Positions 1 through 13,800 are shown, numbered from the stretch's first letter. The stretch: 64,000 nt of DNA from Chionoecetes opilio (GCA_016584305.1 JACEEZ010000329.1:383501-447500), one strand, 5' to 3'. The notes: generated from the sequence alone by a model not told the origin. Numbers and translations are program-made.

Positions 1-11
1 GTAGTTATAAG

Positions 12-245
12 TTATAACCGTCCTCAACTTGTAGATCTGACCATTTGCAGTATTTCTAACCCCTACAACAGCCGTCGGAAATTAAAAATAACATAATAGT
101 GATCTGGGGGGCCTGTGCCCCCTCAGTTAGGTTAGGTTACGAACTTACATAACCAATGTTCAGGTTAGGTTAGTGAACTAGCGGGGGAGGGGGAGATGCG
201 CCCCCCTATAAGGTCAGAAAAGTATTGCTAAATAGGAAGTATTGT
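12..245. repeat. Dispersed repeat, copy 1
   Basis: The block starting with the ataaccgtcctc motif is repeated with substitutions at 15773-15993. Both copies end in GGTTA-rich (TTAGG-like) sequence and a G/C-rich run. No coding content was seen. The family is not recognised. Confidence 0.75.
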
Positions 246-321
246 ATTAAGCAGGAATACGTCTCCTTTGTTTACAAAATGCCTTCTGCTTCCTCTTCTT
301 GTAACCAGCAACTTGTAACCG

Positions 322-500
322 AGGCTTTTCTGCGGGGGATTTTTGGTTGCAACCGGAAAATTTTCGGTTGCAAACGGTCACAACAACAACAAATGTTTGC
401 GGGTCGGGCCAATCATCTTCCCTGGATGGTTGAACAGGGATCGAAATTTGAGCAACCGAAAATTTTTCGGTTGCAATCAGGATCCCCGCAGAAAACGCCT
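322..500. mobile_element. Short foldback MITE (about 180 bp)
   Basis: The ends are inverted copies of an AGGC(G)TTTTCTGCGGGG motif, followed on each side by an inverted GGTTGCAACCGAAAATTTT-like block, so most of the element can fold on itself. No transposase is present. The superfamily is uncertain. Confidence 0.65.
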
Positions 501-1377
501 TTAATGCAGTAATGGTAATTATATTGTCATAAATAACATATTACACGTTCTGCTACATAACACTGATCACTCAAGAACGTCATAAATATAAAAGTTTACG
601 TTAGATATAAATAGTTGGTGTATTTTAGTCAGCAACTTACAGATTTAGCAGTGGTGTTAGCGGCAAACTTGTACACTGACGTGTGACCTCAACACAGAAT
701 CAGAGTGCACACTGCACTGGTATCATGGTTAGGTGGCCGCTGGACCGCTGGTGGCGCTGCGGTCGTTGCCAGCGCGTGAGATGCCGATTCGATCAGACAA
801 CCATTAACATTTTGAGAGTTTGGATGAAAACTATTACTCATATAATTCTAAACTCAATACTTTATTTCTTTTAATTTCTTGGTCCGATGAGAAAACTGAA
901 AAGAAAGGAATAGATAATGTATGTAGTTTGACAAGAAAGCCGAAATGAAAGAATAGGCTGATAGATTCCGTGATTTGATAAGAAATGTGAAAAAAAAAAA
1001 TTGCATCTAGGTACTTCCTCTCGTGCTCACTTTACACGTTAATCAACTTTCACCATCAAAATGCTTGAAAATCATAAAAGCATCACAGAGTCATTCGTGA
1101 AACAAGCTTATAAATATATTACATGAAGCACATCTATTCGTTACGTTATTTGTGATGAATAAGAACTATTAGATATATAAACACTCACAAACTCACTGTC
1201 ACTCTTAATGTAGCACTGTACTGCACACACACCTATTATGCTAACAAAATAATGCCTTTACTGACATATCACTTGATTCATTGATAAATAATTCCTAAAG
1301 TCATTAACATTGTAGTTTACCTTATCTGGTGTGTTACCTTAGACTAATTACCTTAGACTTACCTAAAGACTAATTTA
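501..1377. other. AT-rich sequence without recognised gene
   Basis: I saw no exon with homology or good splice signals here. Because ABAT exons to the right are on the + strand, this is probably ABAT intron. Confidence 0.5.
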
Positions 1378-1437
1378 CAGGAACTACCACGTGTAGGTCT
1401 CACGGCCTCTTGTAGCTTCGTATTTTCTTATGTTACC
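1378..1437 (+). mobile_element. 3' tail of CR1-like LINE (fragment)
   Basis: This matches the 3' end of the fuller copy at 29650-30197: a GGAACTACCACGTG core, then TCTCACGGCCTCTTGTAGCTTC and a TTATTTTCTTATG end. Heavily 5'-truncated tails of this kind recur throughout the window. Confidence 0.7.
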
Positions 1438-1519
1438 TTGTGAAATTAAACTTTAAATATACTCTACGGGGCGCCGCACGACAATTTCAAACAGTGGCGG
1501 CAGCTGAGGTAGCCACTGT

Positions 1520-1730
1520 ACCGTTGGCAGCTTCTTTTTTCCAGGAATGGCCCGGAGGGTCATTCCTGAGGTATCATCAGAAACCGCATAGGGGAGTGTC
1601 CGATTGAAGAGCTATGTGTGTGTATGTGCGGTGTCTGTCCGGTTGAACTCCTCAGAGATGGCTGAACACACAGACTTCATATATGCATCAATATACTGTC
1701 TATGCCTCTGTGATGGCCAAGAAGTGTGCG

Positions 1731-1776
<46 letters not shown>

Positions 1777-2160
1777 GCCCACCAAGGGAGGAACGGGCAT
1801 TCTTCGTGTCCAAGGTGGCAAGCATTCCCTTCGAGCGATGCAAGAGTGCAGCACGGAAAGTGTGGACGCCATTCGCTGCCTCATGGGTGCCATTAAGGTG
1901 GCCAAGCTAGACTTCTAGGACAGCGTGAACACCGTCCTTGTGGGTGCCATCAGGGTGGCCACAATGGTCGACTCCATCTACAGCTTGAAGCTCAAGCTCA
2001 TCAGGGAGGTCAATTGCTTTGCTGCCCGGAGCTAAAATGGCCTCTTGTATGGAGTGTGGTCAGGGTCGGCAATAATACATTTATCAAAGTATATGTGCTG
2101 GAGTCCTTCTTAATGTAAGGCCATTCCTGGGTATGCAGCTTTCCACTTAAGACTTTTGTT
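1520..2160. mobile_element. Duplicated repeat unit, copy 1 (with A-tract)
   Basis: About 600 bp nearly identical to 2505-3136. A poly(A) run at about 1732-1774 splits the unit. The outer ends carry imperfect inverted CCAGGAATGGCC / GGCCATTCCTGG motifs next to GCAGCT sequence, suggesting terminal inverted repeats of a DNA element. Short ORFs run across it but resemble no protein I recognise. Confidence 0.6.
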
Positions 2161-2188
2161 TCTGACAGAGAAAGCTGCACGTCTACCT

Positions 2189-2400
<212 letters not shown>

Positions 2401-2504
2401 CATGGAACTATAACAGATATCATCATCGTGACTATTTTGGTTATAGGTAAAACATTAGGTTATTAGTTTAATTAGTTAGTTTGCAATATTTTTTCGCAGC
2501 TCTG

Positions 2505-2695
2505 CCATTATCCAGGAATGGCCCATGATCAGAAACCGCATAGGGGAGAGCCCGATTGAAGAGCTATGTGTGTGTGTGTGCGTAGTCTGTCCGGTTGAAC
2601 TCCTCCGAGATGGCTGAACACACAGACTTCATATATGCATCAATATACTGTCTATGCCTCTGTGATGGCCGAGAAGTGTGCGAAAAAAAGAAAAG

Positions 2696-2765
<70 letters not shown>

Positions 2766-3136
2766 CGCCCACCAAGGGAGGAACGGGCATTCTTCGTGTC
2801 CAAGGTGGCAAGCATCCCCTTCGAGCGACGCAAGAGTGCAGCACGGAAAGTGTGGACACCATTCGCTGCCTCATGGGTGCCATTAAGGTGGCCAAGCTCG
2901 ACTTCTAGGACAGCGTGAACAGTGAACACCGAAGCTCAAGCTCATCAGGGAGGTCAAGCTTTGCTGCCCGGAGCTAAAATGGCCTCTTGTATGGAGTGTG
3001 GTCAGGGTCGGCAGTAATACATTTATCAAAGTATATGTGCTGGAGTCCTTCTTAATGTAAGGCCATTCCTGGGTATGCAGCTTTCCACTTAAGACTTCTG
3101 TCTTCTGTAGGCAGAAAGCTGCACGTCTACCTAGTT
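2505..3136. mobile_element. Duplicated repeat unit, copy 2 (A-tract expanded to (AT)n)
   Basis: Second copy of the unit at 1520-2160. At the position of the poly(A) run in copy 1, this copy has a short A-run followed by about 24 AT dinucleotides (to 2759). It also lacks a short stretch present in copy 1 near 1930-1990. Confidence 0.65.
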
Positions 3137-3300
3137 ATAAACATTAGGGTTATTTTTTCTATTCTTTTTGTACTTTTGTTACTATTTTTGTTTTTAAAGG
3201 GGGGTATTTTTTTCTATTATTCTTTTTGTATTTTTGTTATTATTTGTTTCGTGAAGCCTATCATTATTATAATTACCATGAATGTCATTTCTTGCACCAG

Positions 3301-4304
3301 GGTCTGGCAACACTGGAGCAGCGGTTCCCTCAACACATCGACAGTCTGCGGGGGCGTAACAGGGGCACCTACATCGCCTTCGACGGGAATACCGGCGCCA
3401 AACGGGACGCCATCATCGGCAAGCTCAAGCAACAAGGTGATTATGGCGACCTCGAAGCCCTCAACTCCTTCCCTTTACTTTACGTCCTATCGGCTATTTA
3501 TCCATCTCTCTCCCTGATCCCTTTACCCTCCATCAGCTATTTATCTATTCCTATCTCCTATTTATCCATCATTATCGTTTTCTCTTTTCCTCTTCTGTCT
3601 CCCATTCCCCTTCTTCGTCTCCCTTTACCCTCCATCGCTATCTTTTTCTCTTTCTTCTTGTCTCCCTTTTCCCTTCTTCGCCTCCCTTTACCCTACTTCG
3701 TCTCTCTCAGATCTCTCTACCCTGTTACTTCCCCTTTCTTTTCTTATCTTTATATTCGTCTTCAATTTTTCTCATCTTCATCTAAGTCGCCGTTATATTT
3801 TTTTATTATGTTTTTGTTGGGCGTTTCCATTGCGTTTTGGCGTAAATCTTTTGTTATACAATCTTTCCACCTTTAATCTTTCAGCGTTCCTCTCCTTCCT
3901 TCACTTCTCCATACCCACAATCTGTCAACAAACTCATATTTCTGCTTTTCCACGATGTTCTGACAGACTTCCATGCAGGAAAGAAAAATAAAATATCATA
4001 GCCTGCTTATGAGTATGTTTGCGTTTGGTATGTTAAGTTTCAATCACAACAGTCTCTCTCTCTTTCTCTGATCCGTCCACCCCAAGGATAGTATATAGAG
4101 GGTACATTATTGCTTTCAATGAATACTGTACATGTGTGTTGCGTTATATATTATCCTTGGTTCACTCTGCCTCCTCTCCTCGCAGGGGTACACACGGGCG
4201 GCTGCGGGGACAAAACCCTCCGTCTACGCCCCGCCCTCATCTTCCAGCCACACCACGCCCACATCTTCCTCGACAAACTGGAGACCGTGCTGACCGGACT
4301 GTAG
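3301..4304 (+). CDS. ABAT: 4-aminobutyrate aminotransferase (GABA transaminase), C-terminal two exons
   Basis: The coding exons are 3301-3436 and 4186-4304 (TAG stop). They give the last 84 residues. The product is the mitochondrial PLP-dependent enzyme that moves the amino group of GABA to 2-oxoglutarate, yielding succinic semialdehyde. Exon 1 here contains RFPQHIDSLRGRNRGTY followed by AFD. Exon 2 contains GGCGDKTLRLRP and HHAHIFLDKLE. These match the C-terminal small-domain region of animal GABA transaminases (GGCGDKSIRFRP-type motif, then DHHAHLFL-type). The exons join in phase 1 through a GT donor at 3437 and a CAG acceptor ending at 4185. All upstream exons must lie left of the window, since nothing in 1-3300 looks like ABAT coding sequence. 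No nearby poly(A) signal is obvious; the first AATAAA I saw downstream is at 5682. The family call is secure from motif order. I cannot comment on the PLP-lysine region, which is absent. Confidence 0.95.
3437..4185 (+). other. ABAT last intron, pyrimidine-rich
   Basis: From about 3460 to 3930 the + strand is strongly T/C-biased, with CCCTTT, TCTCC and TTCTTC clusters and few purine runs. No exon or mobile element is recognised inside it. Confidence 0.6.
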
Positions 4305-4589
4305 GGCGTCTCATCCGTGCCTGGCGTGGCGTCGCTTCCGTGCCTGCCGTGGCGTCGCTTCAGTGTCTGTCGTGGCGTCGCGCGTTCAGACACTGACCGT
4401 CGTGGGCAAGATTATTTAACATTGTGCCAGAAACAACTTTATTTGTTGACAGTAGTTATAAGAGTATTGCCCCATGCACTTTGTTTTTGTAGATTTGTCT
4501 GTTTCAGTTGTTAAGGGGAGGACTCTAATATTTAAGGGCACAGTCTGATAAATGTCCGCGCGGCGCTCTGGGATGAGCCTCAAGAATGC

Positions 4590-4818
4590 TACCGTCAAGA
4601 ACACTATAGTTGCCACTGCACTTATGTCGCCAGGTGCCATATATTACGGATTTTAGCATCACTACTGATTTGTATGTGCCACTAAAGAGGCCTGCACATT
4701 AGTTTATATTATGGACCTGTCTCCAGTGGCACATACAAGTCTGTAGTGATGCAAAAGTTAATAATATATGGCACCTGGCGACATTGGTGCAGTGGCGACT
4801 ATAGTGTTGTTGACGGTA
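4590..4818. mobile_element. Foldback/hairpin element (about 96-bp arms)
   Basis: 4590-4685 and 4723-4818 are inverted repeats with a few mismatches around a loop of about 37 bp. Each arm has ACTATAGT, TCGCCAGGTGCCATATAT and TTGTATGTGCCACT blocks. It lies about 290 bp past the ABAT stop, so it could be transcribed in the 3' UTR. It has no coding capacity. Confidence 0.8.
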
Positions 4819-6408
4819 AATCAATCAATGGCAAAACGTGGTGACTGTGGTTATTGCTATTATTACTGTTATCATTATTTAGCCAAGCTCATGTACACAG
4901 TATTCAAATAACTATTTTTATGACATACAATTGCTATATTTATGTATAAAATTACAATTAACTTTCTTACAGTTTAATGGAATATAATGTATGCGAGTGA
5001 CATACAATGAATTATTCGAAATATATTTTGGCCTGTGGTCAATCACTTCAGTGCAGCGACAGTTATCAGCTCAAGATCATTCCTCGTTAACCCAAACATT
5101 AGTTAGTAAGCAAGTAACAATTGAAATCTTAAAATACTAAAAAAATTCAAATATATGTACAGTATCTCTGAATCCACTTGTAATCCCCTTGTAATGTTAC
5201 AAGTGAACTCTTTAAAAATAACATTAAAAAATTAAGATTTTAGAAATCCCCTGATGTCGGGCCTCGAGAGCTGGCAAGTGTGGCTGCCTGCCCGCCACAA
5301 TACTGGGGTTTAAATTACTGACTCCAGTATTCAAGCACTATTTTTTCTTGCAATGATATAATGTAAGATTATATTAATCTGTTAATAGAAATATCGATGA
5401 AATCTTACCAATCAGAAAATGGCAATTTATTAATGCCCCAGTCCTTAGAAATATTACCACACATTATAAAGCAGTAGGATACCTTAGTGTTGCTGTAGCA
5501 GTCTGTGATGCTTAGCACAGCTTGACAGAAGCTACACCCGGAAAATGTAGTTTGCTGAAGACACCAGTGCAGACTCCAGTTCAACCCAACAAAAACATAA
5601 ATATCCGTGATAAGACCTGTAATAATGTTAGTAGCTACACTGGGTTGTTTTCAGTAACTATATTCATATATAGCTATATATAATAAATTTATACTGCAAA
5701 GGAAACAGGGTACCTTGCAACCAGACTGGGAAACAGGTGCCTCAGGTAGCCTAGAGAAACAACCTATGTACGTACACTACTGCTAAACGGTCACAACACA
5801 ACCAAGTGGAGGTCTGGCCTACTGTCAACAAAACCAGATATTAATTCAAAGACAAATTATGAAATTATAAATGGGAGAACTTAATTATTGAACCCACAAG
5901 TATTGGTTTGCATTCAACAATTGTAGTTATTTCAAAGCAATAGTGCACTAATTATTATTAATTATACTCCAAACGGGTCAAGGATGTCTTAACCACACCT
6001 ATGTAAAGTGGTATCTGGGCTTCCATTTGTGTTGCAATTCGTGGCAGTGTTCGATATCCAGTATTTTGTTTTCCTTTAAAGGATGTCAAATCCTAAATCA
6101 ACATTCCATTTGTTTATCCAAGGCATTGTAACTATTCAATGTATTCCCCACACCAACCCACAAAGCTTCTCTGCACTACAATAAAACTTACATGCTATTG
6201 GAACTTTGTCTATCCTGCATAGCAAAATCCATTGTTATAACTAGTTCCTTTGTATAGCCTCTAATAAATTTACCCCCCAAATAAAATATCTACTCATTAC
6301 CCCAGCTCTACCTTAATTAAGATCATATCTACTCTATATCTACTGATTTGAAATTAGAAGTCACTAATCTTCTTGTCCAGTAAAGGAAAGTCTCCAATCC
6401 ACATTCTG
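4819..6408. other. Intergenic AT-rich sequence between ABAT and CALR 3' ends
   Basis: The two genes converge here. I saw no ORF with homology and no clear repeat family. An AATAAA hexamer at 5682-5687 (+) is a possible but distant ABAT poly(A) signal. Confidence 0.5.
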
Positions 6409-6414
6409 TTTATT
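6409..6414 (-). terminator. Candidate CALR poly(A) signal (AATAAA)
   Basis: TTTATT on the + strand reads AATAAA on the CALR strand, about 380 nt past the stop codon. It is the nearest canonical hexamer I noticed. Confidence 0.4.
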
Positions 6415-6794
6415 GGAAATCACTCATACACTTCAATTATTATTTCAAACCATCTCGGGCTAGTTGCACTTACACACTTATATAGCTCGTACAAACATAC
6501 AGGGTTGTGCTGCATACGTTATGGCAATGAGGATGATTACAGATGATCATGATGTGACGCATAACCCACCCACAGAGGGTATAGTCCCAAGGGCAGACCT
6601 GCAGTCCACCGACACAGCCATGCCAGTCCGGACTTCAGGTCAACACGATTGAAGCTTCTCATCCCAACATTAACGTATGATCAGAGGCTTCGATCTGTAT
6701 AGGTGGTGGTGGTGATTGTGGTGGGGTGGGGTGGGATTTGGGCAAATGGGAGGGGAAAAGGGGGGTGGGTAGGGATAAGGGAGGGGGGAAGGGC

Positions 6795-7792
6795 TTAGAG
6801 CTCATCATGACCCAACTCATCCTCGATGTCTTCGTCTTCCTCATCATCCAGGTCTTCATCCTCCTCATCCTCATTATCTTCCTTGCTATCTTCAGCTGCC
6901 TTGGCCTCATCCTCGGCCTTCTTCCTCTCCTCTTCATCCTGTCCATCCTTCATCTTCTTGGCCTCGTCCCTGGTGGATCCCCAGGTCTCCTCGCCGATGA
7001 GCTTTGCCTCCTCGATGTCGTCGCTGATCAGGAAGTTGTCAAAGATGGTGCCGCTCTTCACCTGCCACAGATCCAGACCCACAGAGCAAACCTCATCGTA
7101 CTTGTACAGCTCTGGCTCCGGGGTGTACTCGGGGTTGTCAATCTCGGGGTGAACCCAGGGCCCCTTGTAGTCAGGGTTGTCAATCTGCTTGGGTTTCCAC
7201 TCGCCCTTGTAGTCGGGGTTGTCAATCATGGGTGGCTCCCACTCGCCGTCCATCTCGTCGTCCCAGTCCTCGGGCTTTGTGGCGTCTGGGTCGGGGATGT
7301 GCTCGGGTTGGTCCCAGTCCTCGGGCTTGGTGTCGTCAGGGTCGGGGATGGTGGAGCGGTCGTCCCAGTCCTCTGGCTTGCTCGCGTCTGGGTCCTTGAC
7401 CTGCTTGGGTGGCAGTATGTCCCAGTCCTCCTCTAGCTCCCCAGACTGTGCCTTCTCGTTGTCGATGAGCACCTCGTAGGTGTTGTCGGGCTTCACGATC
7501 AGAGTGTAGAGGTGGGAGAAGACGTCGTCCTTGCATCGGATCTCCTTCTTAATGAGGTGGTTCTGGCCCTTGTAGTTGAAGATGACATGGACCTTCTTTG
7601 TTCCTGGACCACAGATGTCGGGGCCTGGGGAAGAGATGACTAGTTGTAACTGATACAAGAATATATAACTTTAAATTTTTTAAATTCCATTAAAATTCTT
7701 TTTTGTTTAGGATGTGCGAATTAAAATAGGTACAGTAAAACACTTATAACTCTGCACTGTATAACTCTGAATTTGAACTGTGCATGGCAAAT

Positions 7793-7824
<32 letters not shown>

Positions 7825-10800
7825 CACCTATGCCTATAGCGCGTGTAGGTAGTGAGCTCCAGGGGTGGGATGGTAGGCCCTGGAGGCTCACTCGAGGGCT
7901 GTGATGGTTGGCTCTCGCCGGTGGTGGCGCAGGCAGGATTGTTATAGTGACTTGTGATTAGAGGCTCATGCCGCCCCTTGTGTCCTCCCTTGCACTCACA
8001 GTCGAAGGTAGAGTTAATGGACAGGGCATGTGGGTGTTCTTAGGCCACTCGACAGTGCAGAAAGATTTCAAGTGGATTTATGGGTCTCTGGATCGAACTC
8101 GGGTCTTCGAGAACGCCACCCGATGACGCTAACCACTCTGCTACCGCCTCGCCTAAACTGCATCTCGTGGTTTTCACTGCATATCATGCCCTCACAACCT
8201 CTTATGTGAACATTTAAACAGAAAGTCTGCAAAAAATAATGTATCTCGGCATATTGATGTTATAACTGCATCTCTTCGCTTACACTCGGCATATCGTCAG
8301 TCGCATAAAGTCGTATTTTAGTCCTTTTGATCTTTTCCTGCAGGCTCAGGCTCTTCAATTTCCTTCCCTTCCTGCTGGAGACAACCTTGCGTGATGGAGC
8401 TGACATCTTGAAATACAGTACTGCATGATGTAATCCCAAAACACTTAAAATAGGTGGCAAAGTAAATCAAAGGTCGGGAACGAGCGTGTATGCTGTCAGC
8501 TGAGCCGTGTTTATGTCGTCAAATCAGTCTTGGATACTAATTCCGTTTTTTGTGGAAATTGAAAAATAATTGGTTTCTGCTTCAAAAACACAAGCTTGGT
8601 AGGAGCCGAAATAATCAATGCAAAACATTACAAACAATATCACAAAGTAGTATAACCACATTTCAGCAAGTGAAAGGATTGGTATTCGTAATCCAAGACT
8701 GTGCTTGGACGACAAAAACACTGCTCAGCCTACACGCTGGTTCCCGACCTTTGCTTTAATTTGCCACCTATTTTACATGTTTTGGGATTACATCATACTG
8801 TATATCAAGATGTCTGCTCCATCACGCAAAGGTGTCTCCAGCAGGAAGGGAATGAAATTGAAGAGCCTGAGCCTGCAGGAAAAGGTGAAAGTGCTGGCAA
8901 GGATGGATGCAGGTGCATCCATGCGTACTATTTGTGCTTAGTTTGATATCAAATTTAGCACATTCTACCCGTTCACTGGTAAGTGTAGTTTTTATGCTTT
9001 TACAGTACTGTATTTCTTTTCTTTCTTTTTTCCCCCATATCAGAGGAGGACATTGCATAACTGCACATTGAAAAACTCGGCAAGGGCCAGAGCCCCTATC
9101 GTGCAGAGTTATAAGGCTTTTACTGTATTGAAATTTTTTTATGAGCGAACTGCTGTTTGTGCCACCCTAAATGTTTGGGAGGCCACATGTATGAAAAATT
9201 CAAAAATGTACATGTGCAGACAAGTGATAATGATAATGCAGGCCTAACACTAAGATATACGTAATTCTGACTTCACCATTAGCCTAGTTCAAAAACAATA
9301 CCCAAACATGTTCAATATCAAAAGTATCAGAATATTGATTGCTATTTTGACAAAGGACAGAGGAGCAATAGTAATAATTTACAACCACACAAATACCAAC
9401 AACCACCCATGTGAAGACCTTCAGCTTACCGAACATGATGAGGTAGGGGGAGTCCCCGTGCATGTCCTTCTGGTCAAGGGAGCAGTCGAACACCTTGAGG
9501 TAGCCGCCACCACAGTCAATGTTCTGTTCATGCTTCACGGTGAACTGGATCACCAGGGGCTTGCCCTTGTTGCCGAACGGCTCAAACTTGGTGGACAGGC
9601 CGTAGAAGCGAGCATCCTGGCAAAATTCAACGTTCCATCAGTATTGTGACTTGAATGGGGAAGTTAATTCTAAAGAAAACAAGCTGGTCATGTCACCAGC
9701 ACTTCCTTCGTGATAATACTACACATATGCAGGCAAATCTACACCACCCTCTACCTGCCAGTGTTTCAGAAACACCAATCATTTAATCCTAGATGGCAGC
9801 AATAGTTTATAAAAGATTTAAACTGTTGAAAACTTGTATACTTAATGAAGTATTAGTTGACTGGAGTGCGATTAAATTTAAACTTTACTACTGAGTAATG
9901 TCACTAAGTGAGCAAATTACTTTTTCCCGGCCATCACAATGGGTTCAGCTAAAACACTACAGTATGAAAGCTTTCATACTTACAAGCCTGCAAGTTTACA
10001 GAACTTTTAGGACTGAGGAATGAAGTAAGACATAGCAAGGGGCATGAAGCATCACGCTATAAGATTTTGATGCTCACTGATGGTCACGGGAAAAGTGCTA
10101 AGCTCTGCCAAAGTTGATCTGGGCATTTTCACAGCAACCTAGGCCATCAGTAATAATTGAAATAAAGCAATGAACTCTTATAATGGGTGTGGCTGATGTG
10201 TTTTTTCAGTTAATTGAAGAGCACTTCATTGACAATCATCCAAAATTTCAAGGATCTGTCAATAACTTTTTTTCAGCGCCCAAAAGTGTTCAAATGTTGG
10301 ACAGAACTTGGCGTCTCATTTAATTAATTTAATTATTGGAATTGCCATTACTAATGCTTGTGTATATGTAAAATGTATTATTTACCACAATTAAAATAGG
10401 TTAATGATATAAAATATACGCATTAAATGTAATATGTATAATTTATATATTCAGCGCCGACATCGTTTATGTTACACTAATTTTTCCGTCCACAATGTCC
10501 ACTCCGACACATCGGTCTTTATCTTATACCAGAATATATGAAAGTCTATTGTTTTTCATTGATATACAAGACACACAAGGGACTATATATAGTCCCTTGT
10601 GTGTCTTGTTATATCAATGAAAAACAATAGACTTCATATATTCTGGCATAAGATATAGACCGATGTGTCAGAGTGGACATTGTGGATGGAAAAATTAGTG
10701 TAACAAACAATGTCTGCGCTGAATATATAAATTACATAATTACATTTAACGCGTATATTTTATAACATTAACCTATTTTAATTGTGGTAAATATATACAA

Positions 10801-13800
10801 AAATTTGGTGTGTTCAGTTTTCAAGTTGTTGAATAAACTTTTTACAGTTGTCGCAATGTATTTTTGTTACTGTGAAATTATCATAATATCTGCAGCTTTT
10901 TGGTAAAAATATTCTATATAATATACAATTGATCCTTCAATATTCACTGGAACCAAAGTGATAAAACTATCTAAATTTTTGTACTGTTGAAACATGATGG
11001 CCTAGGTTACTGTGAAAATGCCCATTTAGTCATTTGGGTTCATATGAATCTTATTACCCTTGAACCTAAGATGTATCATGTCTATTTCCATTCTTATCTT
11101 CCACACATATTTACTCAGTCAATCCACAAGATAATCTACTAAGGACAGACTTCACCACTAATCAGTTTCACCAAATTAGCTACAACCAATAAGTTACTAC
11201 CTGATGTCCTCATACTCTGAATAATCACTGAAACTCATTTCATGATCAAGCTCTTAAGTGTTTTCCCCTGGTTTCCTGTCCTCTTCGTGACTTCACATGG
11301 TTTCTTTCCTATGACTTTCTTTGTATAGCTTCTATGGTTTCTCAGGAACTCTTAAAATGGGCATTCCCAACTGAAATCTGTCATAAGCCTAGCAATTTGC
11401 GTAGATGCAAAATTCACACCCTGAAAATAGCAGATTTTATATACAATGGGATGTATGCCATGGAAGGTTTGAATATGAAATAATGGGTGACATTTAAAGA
11501 TTTTTTCTTCCATAAAACTATATCTACTGTATAAGAGATACTTTGGTAAAAGAAACTAACCATTTGGGTAATTGGTAAATACTAACCATTTGGGTTATAG
11601 GAAAACAAGGATGACCTACTACTACTGACCGTATACTTGTCTTAATTATATTATGAAAGTTAATTCACAGCAAACATTAGAATATCAATTTGAAAATAGA
11701 ATCCTTCACTTTTCACTGATGAACCAACTAAAACATTCATGCAAACAATATTATTTCATTAAAAATAGACAAAATATTAATGACTCAAGACATTTTACTC
11801 TTGCTTATAAGAAGTAAAGTCTGCTGCAGATAAGACAACTTTTCAACACGACTCAACATAATCAATAATTAAGATAATTTGTACTTCTTACATCATAACT
11901 ACTTAGTTCCAACCCCAAGAAACATGTGAATTTCTTAAGTAATGAAAACTGATCAATAAAAGTAATTAAACTAAATGCCTTAATCTAAGTAATCTTAATT
12001 TCAAAATAATGAAAATTATTCAATAATTAATGTAAAGAAAGTCCTTAATCTCAAAGTAATGAAAACTGGTCAATAATTAAACGAAAGAAAGCCTTAATCT
12101 GAGCAGTAACGGGAAAAAAAGACTTATGAAACAGATTGAGGCCCACAATGCTATGAAGGTAAATAATTAATAATCATAATACTTAATCTTCAATCTTTTC
12201 ATTTATACAAAAACCTTAGAAAAGAACACATTACAGAAATCTTATTACTGAAAAAGGACAACAGTGAACAATTAGAAAAGATTTGATTTTTTTTGGAATG
12301 CAAGACAAGCTCTGAAGACTACCGCAAACACAAGACTAATAGCAAGTATAGAGGACAGAAATGGGAGTCTTAGAATAGGCTTATCCCAACATATCTAATC
12401 TCCATAGTGCACTCACCTGGGAGGTTTGGATTCCCTTGTCCTTCTCAGCGTCGCCATAAAACTTTCCAGGTGTTAACTTGAACTTGCCAAACTCCTTCCC
12501 TTTGTTCTCTGACTGCACCCACCGAGACACATAGCCTGCAAAGGGAAAAGAAAACACCTGAAATAACACGTCAACAACAGACTGGCTGCTACCTAGACTA
12601 ACTATTTTATATAATTAATTGGATTCCTGTTTTAAATAAATGGCTTGTTTAACATAACTTACTTTAAATATCTGGCAAAATTTGTGCGCATTTTCCTGAT
12701 AAGAAAAAACTAACCTAGTACATGGTTCAAATTTGACACAAGTCTTACATATTTACAGTAATCCACTTCCCCTAACATTAAAAGACCAAGGTTAGGCATG
12801 TAGAGTGGTCTAGATGAAACAAAGCAAAATTTTCAGGGTTACATGTGAAAAAAGTATTAAGATTCTGGCACAACTACTGATGTCCAGCATTATAGCATGT
12901 CCAATGAAATTAAACGCCAATTAGGGTTCATCAGACAAAATTTAGGTTTAAAACTAATCATCCAAATTGGTTCTGGCCGCAATGACTGGCTAGAACGATG
13001 AATGGCACGAAATAACTAAGTTGAATTCATTAAAAATAATTAAACCAGATTGGCCTAATTAGTTAAAGACCGCAAATAATAGGTAAAACTTAAATAGCAG
13101 TAAATGCCTAAATACTAATAAATAAAACCTTACTTAATTGCTACATAATTCCCTTATACTTAACACCTTACAAGCGCCTTTCTCACTAACAAAGATCCAT
13201 CTAACATTCCAGTTCAATTAAAGGTAAAGTTAAAGACCGCAAACAAATAAATGCTAATAACCTGAATTTAATACATACATCCCCTGTTGACTGAACACCT
13301 AAGCGCCATTCCCTCACTAACACGCAAAGACTAATCACCCCAGTATCAGTTAAAGGTAAAGTTAAAGACCGCAAAATAAATAAAAAACCTGAATTAATAC
13401 ATTCAATCCCTTTGACATCTGCACCTCACAAGCGCTTCACCCTCACTAACATTATCATAAAAGACTAATCTAACATCTCGGCATCCGCCAAGGAAACTGT
13501 GCCACGTCGCCTTACAACTGAACCCTCGCAACGTGTACGGGCGAGGAGTGGTCGCTTTTCCCGGCGCCTCCCCCTCCCCGCTAACCGCCCCCCCGCTCCC
13601 CCTACCACCACCACCATCCACGCATACCCCCTCCCGCTCCCCCCTCCCACCACAACCACAGCTGTCCACTCACCATGCGGGAAAATGTGAAAGCAAAAAG
13701 AACATTCACAGTTTTTGGACGACCAGGGAAGAGGAAAGAAAGTATGAAAACAAAAGACAATAAGAGTAGACAACTAACTAAAGACAGCAGCAAGAAGAAA

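Noticed and set aside
4136..4396. 86-aa ORF overlapping ABAT exon 2
   Set aside because: Out-of-frame shadow of the ABAT coding exon.
8074..8155. tRNA gene on the - strand
   Set aside because: A and B boxes are present but no 3' acceptor stem follows the B box, and a long body with a poly(A) tail continues: a SINE head.
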